NCBI RefSeq assembly: GCF_964340395.1
Contig: NC_135553.1
Location: 20,634,449 to 20,696,948 of the forward strand
Length of the DNA: 62,500 nucleotides
Reading direction: 5' to 3'
From: Glandiceps talaboti
Lineage: Eukaryota > Hemichordata > Enteropneusta > Spengelidae
How positions within the stretch are numbered: position 1 is the stretch's first letter; each line of letters opens with the position of its first letter. Below are positions 33,005-43,139 of this stretch, one piece after another. The position numbers and the translations under genes were made by a program. Under the pieces are notes generated by a model. The model did no database searches and had not been told where the DNA came from. It worked only from the letters and a program-made list of their open reading frames with translations.

Positions 33005-33135
33005 ACAGAACCTCATGATGCAGGAGGGTAAGTGTGATGTACTGGGGGGGGGGGGGGGGGGGGCTTGCAGGAGTGTTTGCAGTGTTCTCTGTGACTGTAC
33101 TTCCATGAGCATAAGTAACAATATAGCAGCACCTC
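33005..33135. mobile_element. Degenerate foldback copy with poly-G run
   Basis: CAGAACCTCATGATGCAGGA and GTTTGCAGTGTTCTCTGTGA match the family best seen at 49143-49315. A run of about 20 G interrupts it near 33043-33062. Confidence 0.5.
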
Positions 33136-33496
33136 TTGCGGCCTCACCATGAATGGTGGAACATACAGAACTTATTTTCAACAAGAGTGTATCCTACAGC
33201 TGTATATTTGCAAGCAAAACAGATGATGTGACACAAGGGATTTCTGGGAAGCTAGCAGTTGGAATCAGTGTGACACGTACAACACAAGAAGTAGAAATAT
33301 GGTTGTTCTGGTCTCTACATATCGTGGCACTTATAAATCTCCTGAAGCATTTTTTGTACATACTGTAACATGAATTGTGCAATTTTAATACTGGTAGATG
33401 TATTTTTGTATGGCAATCCTTTTTCAAGCTTTTTGAAGAGTACACTATTCCCTTGGTACGATATTTCAAAATAACTCCACGCAACATTAAAGGAAC

Positions 33497-33517
33497 CCCC
33501 CCCCCCCCCCCCCCCCA
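33497..33517. repeat. Poly-C run
   Basis: About 21 consecutive C, the third long C or G homopolymer in the window (also 17399 and 33043). Confidence 0.9.
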
Positions 33518-33622
33518 TTGACTTCTGCTTGTCTAGTGTGCACTGCAACTTTAGCTTTGATTCAAATCTTTCACTGTGTTTAGTAAACCACTGTAGAATA
33601 CTGAGAGTTACATGTTACTTAC

Positions 33623-33766
33623 TAGTTGTATTATTAATCTTTGGAATAACAATACCAGTCTCAATCTGAGATACTGTCCATACAGTATGTGGTCCTTCTG
33701 GTGTTTGGATGGTGACAGGGGTCATCAGTGGAGTTGGTGCTATTGTCATGGTTACATTCAAATCAA
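33623..33766 (-). CDS. Exon: long-class Thr-rich linker L8
   Basis: A 48-codon phase 1-1 exon reads VDLNVTMTIAPTPLMTP, then the module IQTPEGPHTVW, and ends PKINNTTS at GTAAGT. It is the smallest full member of the long-linker class and shows the basic single-module plan. Confidence 0.88.
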
Positions 33767-33999
33767 CTGAAAGAAAAAAGTAGAATTTTAAATGTTGAAA
33801 ACCTGCAGTGAATGAGTCTGACTAGAATGACCATAGTATAGCCACCTGGTAGATTTGCATTCAAATTTTCAAATTCCTATCTTTCTGACAAGAAGATAAG
33901 AATTAAAACTATGATGAATTGCATTGTATTCTTAGAACCACGATGTTTGAATCCCACAGTCTCGGATTACGACTGTCTTATCAATTTGCACCATCTTGC

Positions 34000-34480
34000 T
34001 TTTGTTCTGGACCATCTTTTTCTATAGCTCTTTCAAAACTAACTTTTTCACATCTAAATGTTAATCCTACACTGACATTATCATGTACTCGATTTCGATG
34101 CAATTCAATGGACAGCATGCGCATTGAACCCGGGCAATAATTTTCTGTATCACGCCAAGAAACACTTTGCCCAAATATGGCAAGTGGCATGCTGATCGAT
34201 ATCCGTTTGCTCAGTGATTGAATTGTTAATTTCTTCACTATTTTTAATATTTGACTGCCAATTTATGTGATTATATGATTCAAATGATGTTTCCGTACCA
34301 CTACATGGGGTATATGATAAAAACCTTTACGGCCCGGATATGGGTTTTGCAGACCTCGGTATTTTGATCCGGACAGCGTATGGGCCCTTCTAAAGTCGGG
34401 CCCTTCTAAAGTCAGGCCCTTCCGCCGTACAACCTCGGTCTGCAAAACCCATATCCAAGTTTATGATACCATGTTCTGGC
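34000..34480. mobile_element. Large foldback element (partner at 35685-36205)
   Basis: ATGCAATTCAATGGACAGCA, GAACCCGGGCAATAATTTTC, TTTGCCCAAATATGGCAAGT and GATATGGGTTTTGCAGACC recur at 35685-36205. Here CCATATCC-type ends (ACGGCCCGGATATGGGTTTT and AAAACCCATATCCAAG) are inverted copies. Confidence 0.65.
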
Positions 34481-34484
34481 CAAG

Positions 34485-34790
34485 TTGAACAAAAAATGTG
34501 GAATATATACTCTGGTCATGCTATGTCATGACAACGCATGTCTATGTCACGACAACGTGTGTCAACGATACTGGTTCAGCTGTGTTTGAAATATGAGCCA
34601 AAACGTTCAAAATTACTATTACTTTCCCTGCTTTTTCTGTGATATTACTGGCACTGGTATAATTATGTTATTCTCCAATATTTTTCTTCAATCAGCCAGA
34701 AGATACTCACGACCTACGGGTTGTCACTACTTGTTTAGCGACTCGTAGTAACAAAGGTCCCTTAGGTCACTTGTATTTTCTTTAGCTGAA
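34485..34790. mobile_element. Interspersed element with CCTAAGGG hairpin (copy 2)
   Basis: GATATTACTGGCACTGGTAT, AGCGACTCGTAGTAACAAAG and CCCTTAGGTCACTTGTATTT follow the order of the copy at 32400-32655. It ends about 55 bp from exon TY8. Confidence 0.6.
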
Positions 34791-34844
34791 CAAAGAAAAA
34801 TATTGGGGCATAACATCTAATTATAAATACATAGTTCAACTTAC

Positions 34845-35048
34845 CATTTCTGTACTGTTCACATACTGGTTTTGTTGTGGTAGGTGTCATCACAGTGACC
34901 GTGGCAGGGATCGTGACACCAGTCTTATCAACACAGTAACAGACATCATTCAGACATTGCAGTGGAGTAAATGTACCATTTTCACTGTGACAAGTCAGAG
35001 ATGGAACGTTGTATTTCTGAGTCAAGACAACATGTTTTTCACAAAGAG
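34845..35048 (-). CDS. Exon: TY8
   Basis: A 68-codon phase 1-1 exon with six cysteines: ALCEKHVVLTQKYNV, LTCHSENGTFTPLQC, VCYCVDKTGVTIPAT and PVCEQYRNG. Class x (C-x-x-H start), preceding long linker L8. Confidence 0.92.
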
Positions 35049-35533
35049 CTGTTGAAGAAAGAGATGAAAAAAAAATCACATTGTTTCTGCAAACACAACC
35101 ATTTGCAATACACTTTTATCTGTCAACCAACAATACATAGAATTCATTGGGGGTGAACACAACTAGTTGGAAGACAACAAATTTTTGTCTCCCTTCCCCA
35201 CAATATATAGTTAATGTGTTACAATGTTACTGTAAATTTATCTTTATATCTCTGGGAATATACATGTAATACAAAATATGACACATGTTTGTACACAAAA
35301 TATGATTTGAATATATATGAGTTCCATATTTGGCCAGTAGAGTGTTCTGCCCGGATCATTAAGCATGTCAAACAACTTAGAAAACAACAGAAACTCGTTT
35401 GCATAACACAAATTAAATTCATATGCAAATTTACCGCATTGCTTGGTAAATTTCTGGGTAGAACACTGCAGTATAACAGAATGATTTGTAGGTACAGTTG
35501 AACTTTGATTAATCACTGTAAATCACAACTTAC

Positions 35534-35593
35534 TTTTGGTAGTAACATCAGAATCTGTTGTTGTTTCTACTTTAGTGGTAGGTGTAATAGTGA
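35534..35593 (-). CDS. Exon: short linker L7
   Basis: A 20-codon phase 1-1 exon reads VTITPTTKVETTTDSD and VTTK up to GTAAGT. It has the short-linker pattern, as in L9 (VTVTPTT). Confidence 0.75.
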
Positions 35594-35684
35594 CTGTTGA
35601 AGAGAAAAAACAGAGTTATACTAACAGGAATGCACTCCAAAACTTACGATATTAATTTGTTTCTATATTTTAGTTTCTATACAT

Positions 35685-36205
35685 ACTTTATCGTATATCC
35701 AGTATCGATTCCAATGCAATTCAATGGAGAGCACACGCTTTGAACCCGGGCAAAGCCACAATAGTAATCTTTGGCTTAATTTGGCTTTGTTAATTTATTC
35801 ACTATTTTGCGAATAAAATAGCATTTCACTGCCAATTGACGTGATCATTCAAATTATGTTTCGTGCCACTATATGGGGTATATGATAAAACCTTTACAGC
35901 ATGGATATGCGTTTTGTGGGCCGAGGTTGTTCGGCAGAAGGACCTGACTTTAGGAGGGCCTGTAAGCTGTACTAAGTAATTTCTCATTTGAATCACATAA
36001 TCACATCAATTGGCAGTGAAATGCTATTTTATTCGCAAAATTGTGAAAATAGTGAAGAAATTAACAAAGCATAATCACTGAGCGAATGGATATCAATGAG
36101 TGTGCCACTTGCCATATTTGGGCAAAGTGTGGCGGAGCGTGATACAGAAAATTATTGCCCGGGTCCGATGCATGTGCTCCCCATTGAATTGTATTGGATA
36201 TGATA
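35685..36205. mobile_element. Large foldback element, second copy
   Basis: CCAATGCAATTCAATGGAGA with TTTGAACCCGGGCAAAG at the left matches, inverted, TTGCCCGGGTCCGATGCATG with CCATTGAATTGTATTGG at the right. The inner arms CACTATTTTGCGAATAAAAT and ATTTTATTCGCAAAATTGTG also pair. Confidence 0.75.
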
Positions 36206-36364
36206 CTGGGTATGTGATTTTAAAAATAAATACCAAATACTCATCCATATGGCCACTTTAAAACTGATTCCTTTCAACATGTGTGTGTGAGAGATGGATG
36301 ATGGATGGTATTAAAAAGGAAACAAAGATGTCACTTATAAAGAAGGTTTACGACAAATACACAC

Positions 36365-36601
36365 CTTTTCTGAATTTCTCACAGTCTGGTGTAGTGACAT
36401 CTGTTGTTGTTGTTATTGTTGTTGTTGTTGTTGGTTTAACAACCACAGTGCCTGGTATAATCATTCCTTTAGTGTCCACACACATACAGGTGACTCCACT
36501 ACACTGCAGAGGAGTAAATGTACCGTTTTCTGAATGACAAGTAGGGGTTGGTAGTCCTAGAGATGTGGTGAATTCTACCATACGTGTACATGGATGTACA
36601 G
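36365..36601 (-). CDS. Exon: TY7
   Basis: A 79-codon phase 1-1 exon, the longest TY exon, has six cysteines: HPCTRMVEFTTSLGL, PTCHSENGTFTPLQC, TCMCVDTKGMIIPGT and PDCEKFRKG. The core is CMCV. A Thr-rich insertion (KPTTTTTITTTTDVTTP) lies before the last cysteine, encoded by ACA/ACC repeats. Class y. Confidence 0.92.
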
Positions 36602-36824
36602 CTAAAATATAAAATCAGACAATGTTTTTAATAGTTTAATTCACACACCCAGGTTTAAAATAGGCTGGAAACTTTTAACTTGGTATTACTTGGTACAATT
36701 TCATCACAGAATTGATGTGTGATTTACCAAAATGTTGGTAGGAAAAAAAGCCTTTATAAAAGCACAGAGGACTATAAAAGCATTCACATTGCAATCTCTA
36801 TCCTACCAGGTCCCCAATTATACA

Positions 36825-36970
36825 GCTGGGTTGACTGAGACACAATCATGGTTCAAATCTTGCCCAAGGACTTTAGCCACTCAGAAACAAATGGCAGTGA
36901 TGGGGCTCAATCCTGCAACCTGCAGATTCCAAGCCGGCCACTCTAACCATTCGCCCATCATGACTCCACA
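36825..36970 (-). mobile_element. tRNA-derived SINE-like element
   Basis: On the minus strand, GATGGGCGAATGGTTAGAGT resembles an A box and CAGGATTGAGCCCCATC a B box, at tRNA-like spacing. No foldable intact tRNA is evident, so it is taken as a SINE relic. Confidence 0.55.
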
Positions 36971-37003
36971 ATTCATGAGACACTTTAATTTGACATTACT
37001 TAC

Positions 37004-37177
37004 AGTAGGTAACATTTGGTGTTGTTGTTGTTGTAGTGGTGTTGATGAGAGGTAGAAGAGTGTCCATCAATGGGTTTTCACTGAATACATTGATAGTCTG
37101 GGGTCCAAATGGAGTTGTTATGGTAACAGGTCTGATGACAGGGTTGGGTATCACTGGTAGTGTAGTCATCAGGTTTA
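37004..37177 (-). CDS. Exon: long-class Thr-rich linker L6
   Basis: A 58-codon phase 1-1 exon reads VNLMTTLPVIPNPVIRP, then the module ITTPFGPQTIN, and ends with about seven Thr and PNVTY before GTAAGT. It was read from splice signals and is interrupted by no stop. Confidence 0.88.
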
Positions 37178-37593
37178 CTGCATAACACGAAAGACAGTAA
37201 GTGTGAACAAAGCACGAAGTCAGAAATATCGGTTTTTAATTCATAGCGTATCACTTTAACTTTGACAAGACTTAACATGATTTTCAGAATCTGAAATGAA
37301 ATCTTACAGAGCAACATCAATATAAAATTGAAACAACTTTGATTGTTGAAAAAGACTTTTAGGTTCTACATTTTTCAAGTATAGCCAATCATCTGGCTTG
37401 TTTAAAATCATGTGATTATTCTGGAACTCTAAGCCTATCATCAGATGGCTTCATTTGGAACATGTGATCATCTTTAAGAACTTTCAGCGAATCACACAGC
37501 ATTATCTGGGTCATGTGATCAAGATATGCTAATGACAACTTGGTTGACATAGTAGTACTTGTAACTTAACTACCTGTCTATCATTTCACTTAC

Positions 37594-37800
37594 CATCACT
37601 GTAAATCTGACAGTATGTTGTTGGGAGGGTGGTTGAAATGACAACAGTGCCTGGGATGGTGATTCCATTTACATCAACACAGAAGGTGACACCGTTGATT
37701 TTCTGCTTGGGAACAAAGGTACCAGTGGAATAGCAGTCTAAAGAACCCTGTACGGTGGTCGTTGTGACAAGTTCAAAGTGCTTCTTGCATGGTGTGTTAT
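37594..37800 (-). CDS. Exon: TY6, four-cysteine TY domain
   Basis: A 69-codon phase 1-1 exon reads TPCKKHFELVTTTTV, LDCYSTGTFVPKQK, VTFCVDVNGITIPGT and TYCQIYSDG. Cysteine 3 is Lys and cysteine 4 is Thr. Class x (CKKH start as in TY4). It was found from splice signals and the FCVD core. Confidence 0.88.
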
Positions 37801-38050
37801 CTGAAACAGATGTAACAGCATACCTAAATACTAGTTCAAATTAATCTATGTGCAGTAATTCTATCAACATTGGCTTCTGTGTTTTTATAAGGTTTTGGAA
37901 CACAGTCACAGAAATGGTGAAATCTGGTAAAAACTGACATATTTTCCACATACATAAACCCTGGTAAATGAGTGGATCTGGTTACTTATTACCCTCTTCT
38001 GGGAGAACATTGATAATGACACATACACACCATATTCATAATTTACTTAC

Positions 38051-38110
38051 CTGGAATTTCAGTGTTTGTCGTCAAAACATCATTCACATTTAGTACTGTA
38101 GTTTCAGTTG
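38051..38110 (-). CDS. Exon: short linker L5b
   Basis: A 20-codon phase 1-1 exon reads ATETTVLNVNDVLTTNT and EIP up to GTAAGT. It is the second of two consecutive short linkers between TY5 and TY6, the only place where two occur. Confidence 0.72.
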
Positions 38111-38210
38111 CTGTAAAATTAAAACATGAGTTACTATTATTTCCAGTCTGACCATTGTTATAAAGTCAGGAAAGTAACTGTGCTGGATTCTTTGTCCAGA
38201 ACCTAAACAT

Positions 38211-38540
38211 CATGTTATTCAGCCCTATCTGGCCTCCCAAAGTGAGTACTGGCCGACAGCATGGCATGTTATTCAGCCCTATCTGGCCTCTCAAAGTGAG
38301 TACTGGCCGACAGCATGGCATGTTATTCAGCCCTATCTGGCCTCTCAAAGTGAGTACTGGCCGATAGCATGGCATGTTATTCAGCCCTATCTGTCCTCTC
38401 AAAGTGAGTACTGGCCGACAGCATGGCATGTTATTCAGCCCTATCTGGCTACTTAACTGAGTACTGGCTGATAGTGTAGCATGTTATTCAGCCCTATCTG
38501 GCCTCTCAAAGTGAGTACTGGCCGACAGCGTGGCATGAAA
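38211..38540. repeat. 54-bp tandem repeat, 6 copies
   Basis: The unit includes CATGTTATTCAGCCCTATCT, GGCCTCTCAAAGTGAGTACT and GGCCGACAGCATGG. As 54 is divisible by three, a minus-strand frame is open for several copies (18-residue unit with MPCCRPVLTL). There is no splice context supporting expression. Confidence 0.92.
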
Positions 38541-38784
38541 GTTGTATCTTACAGATTTCACTTTTTCAATAATGTGAAAGTAAGTTAATTTTTTAATTTT
38601 GGGCCAAGCCCTTTCTCCAGTAAACATTTTCATGTATAAAAATTATTACATTTTGGTTATGAAACTATAAATATAAGGCATACACATAACAAGATTCTCT
38701 GTTGAGAAAAAACGGCAAGAGATGTAGCTAATGTAATGACAATAACTTAATTTTCAATATTATATGTAGTAACAAAATACTTAC

Positions 38785-38835
38785 TTGTGGTTTTTTTAGT
38801 TGTCTTTTGTGTTGTCTTAGCCTCAGTGAGTGTAA
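38785..38835 (-). CDS. Exon: short linker L5a
   Basis: A 17-codon phase 1-1 exon reads VTLTEAKTTQKTTKKTT up to GTAAGT. It is Thr/Lys-rich. Acceptor CATATAG. The neighbouring L5b makes this linker double. Confidence 0.7.
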
Positions 38836-38837
38836 CT

Positions 38838-39145
38838 ATATGAAAGATACAAATGTGAAAAATATTCACATTGTTGCACACTTTTCCAGGTTGGTGAAAT
38901 TTCAGAAATTTCATTAGCTGTTTAAGGAATTTTTCACAGTCAACTTAAGTTTTCTTCCAGGACTTTTTTTGTATCATATCTCCACCAACTAACACACTAG
39001 GTTAGGCAGTTTTGTTGCAAGACAATGAGAATACGTGTGATAATAAACAGAAAGTAAAAATGGGTGAAGAAACATTTCAAAGATAATATTTCTTTTGTAT
39101 ATTTTTCCTCAACTTATTTTAGGTTATGTTCTGAAAGTCAAAACT
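38838..39145. other. Intron sequence without recognised feature
   Basis: I found no exon, RNA gene or repeat here on either strand. Confidence 0.5.
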
Positions 39146-39149
39146 TATC

Positions 39150-39410
39150 TACAGTTGATACAACTTCAAATGCAAAAGAAACAATTATAGATGTGCTGTG
39201 CACAGTATGGATGTAGAAGTTGACAGGTTATCATGATGTTGATTATCAGTTGGGAAGTAAAGAATCAAAGCCATTAAAATTGTCAATTCCATGTGTAATT
39301 TTTTCAGCAGAAGTCTGTTTCTACTGTGCTGTTTAAGCAATGCTTAAAAATAATCACATTGCAGTGTCATTGTGAAATGAATCCTGCTGTGTGTGATAAA
39401 TGTACCTCTG
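39150..39410. repeat. Interspersed repeat copy (partner at 28445-28790)
   Basis: ACTTCAAATGCAAAAGAAAC, AATCAAAGCCATTAAAATTG, CCATGTGTAATTTTTTCAGC and GTTTCTACTGTGCTGTTTAA match the other copy in order. Confidence 0.65.
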
Positions 39411-39519
39411 TTACTGTTAGTCTTGAGTTGAACTGTGTCTATCGTGTTATTCATGTCTCATGGGTGAAACACCATGATGGCAACTTCATTTCTCATAGAA
39501 GTGCAATATATATACCTAC

Positions 39520-39738
39520 CAGTTCTGTACTTTTCACAGACAGTTCTATTAATTTTTGTGGTCAGAGTTGACGTGATGTTGGTCATTGTTCCAGGCACAG
39601 TCATACCCTGTGTGTCAACGCAGTAACATGCCATGGCTGTACACTGTAGGGGTGTAAAGCTTCCATTTGTCTCACATGTTGGTGTGGGTACTTTCAATGT
39701 AATTGCAATCAGCTGTAGACGTTTACAAGTTGAAAGAG
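39520..39738 (-). CDS. Exon: TY5
   Basis: A 73-codon phase 1-1 exon with six cysteines: STCKRLQLIAITLKV, PTCETNGSFTPLQC, ACYCVDTQGMTVPGT and TVCEKYRTG. Class y, following long linker L4. The donor is GTAGGT. Confidence 0.92.
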
Positions 39739-39927
39739 CTGTTGACAATAAAATATATTATTACATTATTGTTTGGGTCAGTATATTGGTCTAAGTTTGA
39801 GAAATCACAAATTTATAATGACGCCTACAGGTAAAATGACAATTCCTTCGTAACTTTTGACAAATTGCTATTAAATCTCTTTAGCGGCTTATATCAATCT
39901 CAAAATCTGTATTAGCAGTAAGCTTAG

Positions 39928-40374
39928 ATAAGGGTGACCCTATTAAAAAAAATGTTTCTCAAAACTTTTTCATAGGAACTATGGGGTCGGTAGGTCGACT
40001 AAACAAATGCAAAATCACTTCCTTCATGTTTCTCTGCTTCTCCTTTTCCTCCTCTCTATCTTCTTTTTATTGGATTCCTGGTAACAAGCCCTTTCCCAGC
40101 TTTTCTACACTATTGGCATGTTCTGAGCCCCCCAACTTGAATAACATCCGTCATGAATAAATTTTTCTGTTCGTTAACAAGTGTTGTCACCGCTGCCATG
40201 ACTGTAGATGATGTTGTCAGACAATACACTTGCTTTGTTTTCACCAGAGAGGGTGCTGTTCCATAAAATATTAATGGCAGGTGAAAATATGTATATATAT
40301 ATTTTTGTTAATGTCGGAGCTGAAAATTCGGTCAGTAGGGTATAAGAGAAACAGAAAAAAAAGGTCACCCTAAT
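39928..40374. mobile_element. Element C with terminal inverted repeats
   Basis: AGGGTGACCCTATTAAAAAA at the left and AAAAAAGGTCACCCTAATG at the right are inverted ends about 430 bp apart. The interior matches the truncated copy at 5068-5300. No coding capacity. Confidence 0.7.
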
Positions 40375-40428
40375 GCTCGTCTTTGAAAACATAAACTGTA
40401 AACAAAGTATACAGCTACTTTTACTTAC

Positions 40429-40584
40429 TAGTGGTGTTCATGTCAGTGGACATGGTGAATGGAGTGACGGTGGTGTTTGGTTCTGGTATAATGTACACAG
40501 TTTGTGTTCCCAGTGGTGTTGTCAACGTCAGTGGAGTCACATAGGATTCAGTCAGTGTCAGTTTATCTTGTGTGGTAAGAGACA
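40429..40584 (-). CDS. Exon: long-class Thr-rich linker L4
   Basis: A 52-codon phase 1-1 exon reads VSLTTQDKLTLTESYVTP, then the module LTTPLGTQTVY, and ends STDMNTTS at GTAAGT. It is the first long linker counted from the N-terminus that has the full plan. Confidence 0.88.
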
Positions 40585-41299
40585 CTGAAATGACGATCAA
40601 AACATATACAGTTAATATCACAAAATTATTTGATCTGTTTTGATTACAAAATTGCATCATATGAAATATTCATGAAATGATGATTCCTCAAAGATCCAGT
40701 TTGGTGCCGAGTTTACATTTATCTTTGATGTCTAATTTTTCTCTAAAACAATAGAATTTTACAGGAAAATCATATGTTCCTCAGCTCTGATCAAATCGTA
40801 CTTTGAAGTCAAAACATGCATGCATATATGTATATACTACTGGTATACACAATCATGAACATGCTCACACACACATTTTGTCTGAAACAAAATCTTTACA
40901 ATGACTTTCACAACTTTGCTTTTGTCAATTCTCAGTACCTGCCATGCTAGAGTGTCAAAATAGAACCAGAAGGTCGTTTTATTCTCACGTGCGCCTAAAG
41001 TAATGCATATGTTGTGCATGGAGGGGAAGTTTTAGTGTAGACCAAAAATTCGAAAAGTTGTTATTTTTATGACAAACTAGGATGGTGAGAATTCTATTGG
41101 AGGTATCGAGAATTTTGCACATACACATGTAGACAAGTACATATACACAATTAATCGGAAACATAGTACATTTTTTGTAGTTTTGTAAACTTTACTTCTG
41201 TCACTCCATAATCTATCCATAACTACACGTGTACACAAGTACAGGCATACATACTGTCATACATGTCATCCCTAAACCAGAGATTACCCATATAAGGGA

Positions 41300-41665
41300 A
41301 TAAGTAGATGCATAATTCCCAATCTTTTTCTTCATTCAGTCGAGGAAAATATGAGTGACCTAAGGGGTCCTTGTCACTAGTAGTCACTAGACTCGTAGTG
41401 ACAACCCTTAGGTCTTGAGTATTTTTACAGCTGAATGAAGTAAAATATTGGGGAATTATATAATTATACCTCTTCAAGCATAATTTTTGAAAAAAAATGA
41501 GAAAAGTAGTTGCAATTTGGAACGTTTTGACTCATATTTTGAACACCAGAAAACCACTGACATAGACATTAGGGTTGTTGTGACAAGAGAACAACCAGGG
41601 TATATAATCCATATTTTCTGTTCAAAGACAATAACTTGGCTTATAAAGTATGGTATAATATTTAA
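41300..41665. mobile_element. Interspersed element with CCTAAGGG hairpin (copy 3, inverted)
   Basis: GAGTGACCTAAGGGGTCCTT and GACAACCCTTAGGTCTTGAG form the hairpin. Flanking TTTTTCTTCATTCAGTCGAG and AACGTTTTGACTCATATTTT relate to the copies at 32400 and 34485. A GGTATAATTATA-like end is close to 41460. Confidence 0.6.
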
Positions 41666-41702
41666 ATAACCACATAATATTACAGTGTCTCCAATCACCT
41701 AC

Positions 41703-41909
41703 CATTTCTGTAGGGTTCACAATTTGGCGTAGTTTGATCATTAGGGTTGATTACCACAGTACCTGGTACTGTCACACCATACTTGTCAACACAATATCCG
41801 ACACCTGATGTAAACTGACTTGGTACAAACGTTCCATTGTTAGGATAACAAGTCATTGCTTTCACTCCCACAGTTTGGGCCATCTCTTCGTGTTTCTTAC
41901 ATGGCTCAG
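41703..41909 (-). CDS. Exon: TY4, four-cysteine TY domain
   Basis: A 69-codon phase 1-1 exon reads EPCKKHEEMAQTVGV, MTCYPNNGTFVPSQF, VGYCVDKYGVTVPGT and PNCEPYRNG. Cysteine 3 is Phe and cysteine 4 is Gly. It is the first class x domain; the two-class alternation starts here. Confidence 0.9.
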
Positions 41910-42097
41910 CTGTCAAATTACAAATTTCAAGTTTTTATTACTTTCCTACACCTCCTATTTATTATACACAGTGTAAAATTTAAAAATGTTGTATATTTAA
42001 AACAGATAAAAATTCAATTTTATAAAAAGAACACTTTGAGTTCAAATAGTACAAAAATTGGTAAAAATAAATAAATAAATATGATACTAAAAGTACA

Positions 42098-42245
42098 TGC
42101 ACGGACATCAGGTCATGGACAAACAGAACTTGTTACAAACAGGGAAACTAAACAAATGAATTGGATTAATAACACTTGGCTCAGCATGTTGGAACAGCAG
42201 AAACTTGTATTACATTTCATGGTTTGATAAGAACACTTTTAACAA
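42098..42245. mobile_element. Foldback element family E, left half
   Basis: ACATCAGGTCATGGACAAAC, AGGGAAACTAAACAAATGAA and GGTTTGATAAGAACACTTTT match the left half of the copy at 18122-18426. The right half is absent. Confidence 0.65.
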
Positions 42246-42443
42246 ATTTCTACTCACAGAGTCGAGACACGTGACACTAATCCATCGTAGTCCACCCCTG
42301 ACGATATGTCAGCAAAATTTTGCTTCCAAGAAATCGATGTTTTGACTTTGTGAGTAGAAATTTTCATTGCTAAACATTGAATACTTTTTCAAAGTCTTGT
42401 GCAAGAAATTGATTCTCAGTTTAATTTGGCTATGTTACCTTAC

Positions 42444-42521
42444 CAGTAACTGTGGTTGTTCCAGTCTGAGTTGTGGTTGTCTGTGGACCCGTTACTGTGG
42501 AAGTCACTGTTATCAAATTCA
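42444..42521 (-). CDS. Exon: linker L3
   Basis: A 26-codon phase 1-1 exon reads VNLITVTSTVTGPQTTTT and QTGTTTVT up to GTAAGG. It starts like the long linkers (VNL) and holds a reduced motif (VTGPQT), so it may be a shortened or ancestral form of that class. Confidence 0.75.
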
Positions 42522-42977
42522 CTAGGTTAAACAAAAATAGGAACATTTGTATATCTTAAAGCACGTCTAAAATGTAAATAAAATGCTTTCATTTGTATTT
42601 TTCTTTCTTCATAGAAAATGACTTGTTCACATAATATCTTACGGTATAGTACTGAACGGTGTATTTTTGTTATTTCAGCTTTATATTTTGAGAAAAAGCA
42701 ACAGTGAAAACATTAATTGCTACTTGCCAGGTCTTTCATCATTTGTCAAAATCAGCACAATACAATAATATGTAATACTAATACGTAATATGTAAACATG
42801 TTTAGGCCAAAAAAAAAAAGAATTGTTTCTGGTCATGACATTTTGTTTAAAGTGGTGCAACGATGCGTTTTTTTGTTTTTTTGTTTTTTTTATTCTCAAC
42901 AAACCTGTCACTCAGTCTACTATTTATGGCAGTGACTGTTCTTTTTTATTTAGTACTTTAGAGCAAGTGTGTATGTG

Positions 42978-42998
42978 TGTGTGGGGGGGGGGGGGGGC
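42978..42998. repeat. GT-rich stretch and poly-G run
   Basis: A short GT repeat is followed by about 16 G, 140 bp before the element at 43140. Confidence 0.8.
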
Positions 42999-43139
42999 AG
43001 ATGTCATTTGCTTGTTGATTGCATGATTGGCTCTGCAGTTGTCTTCACTGAAGTAGGGAGGGTTCTTTTTGTGTTTCCCCACAGATCTGCAGACTGCATG
43101 GGCTGGACAACATGGAAAACAAGCCATTGAGAATGACAT

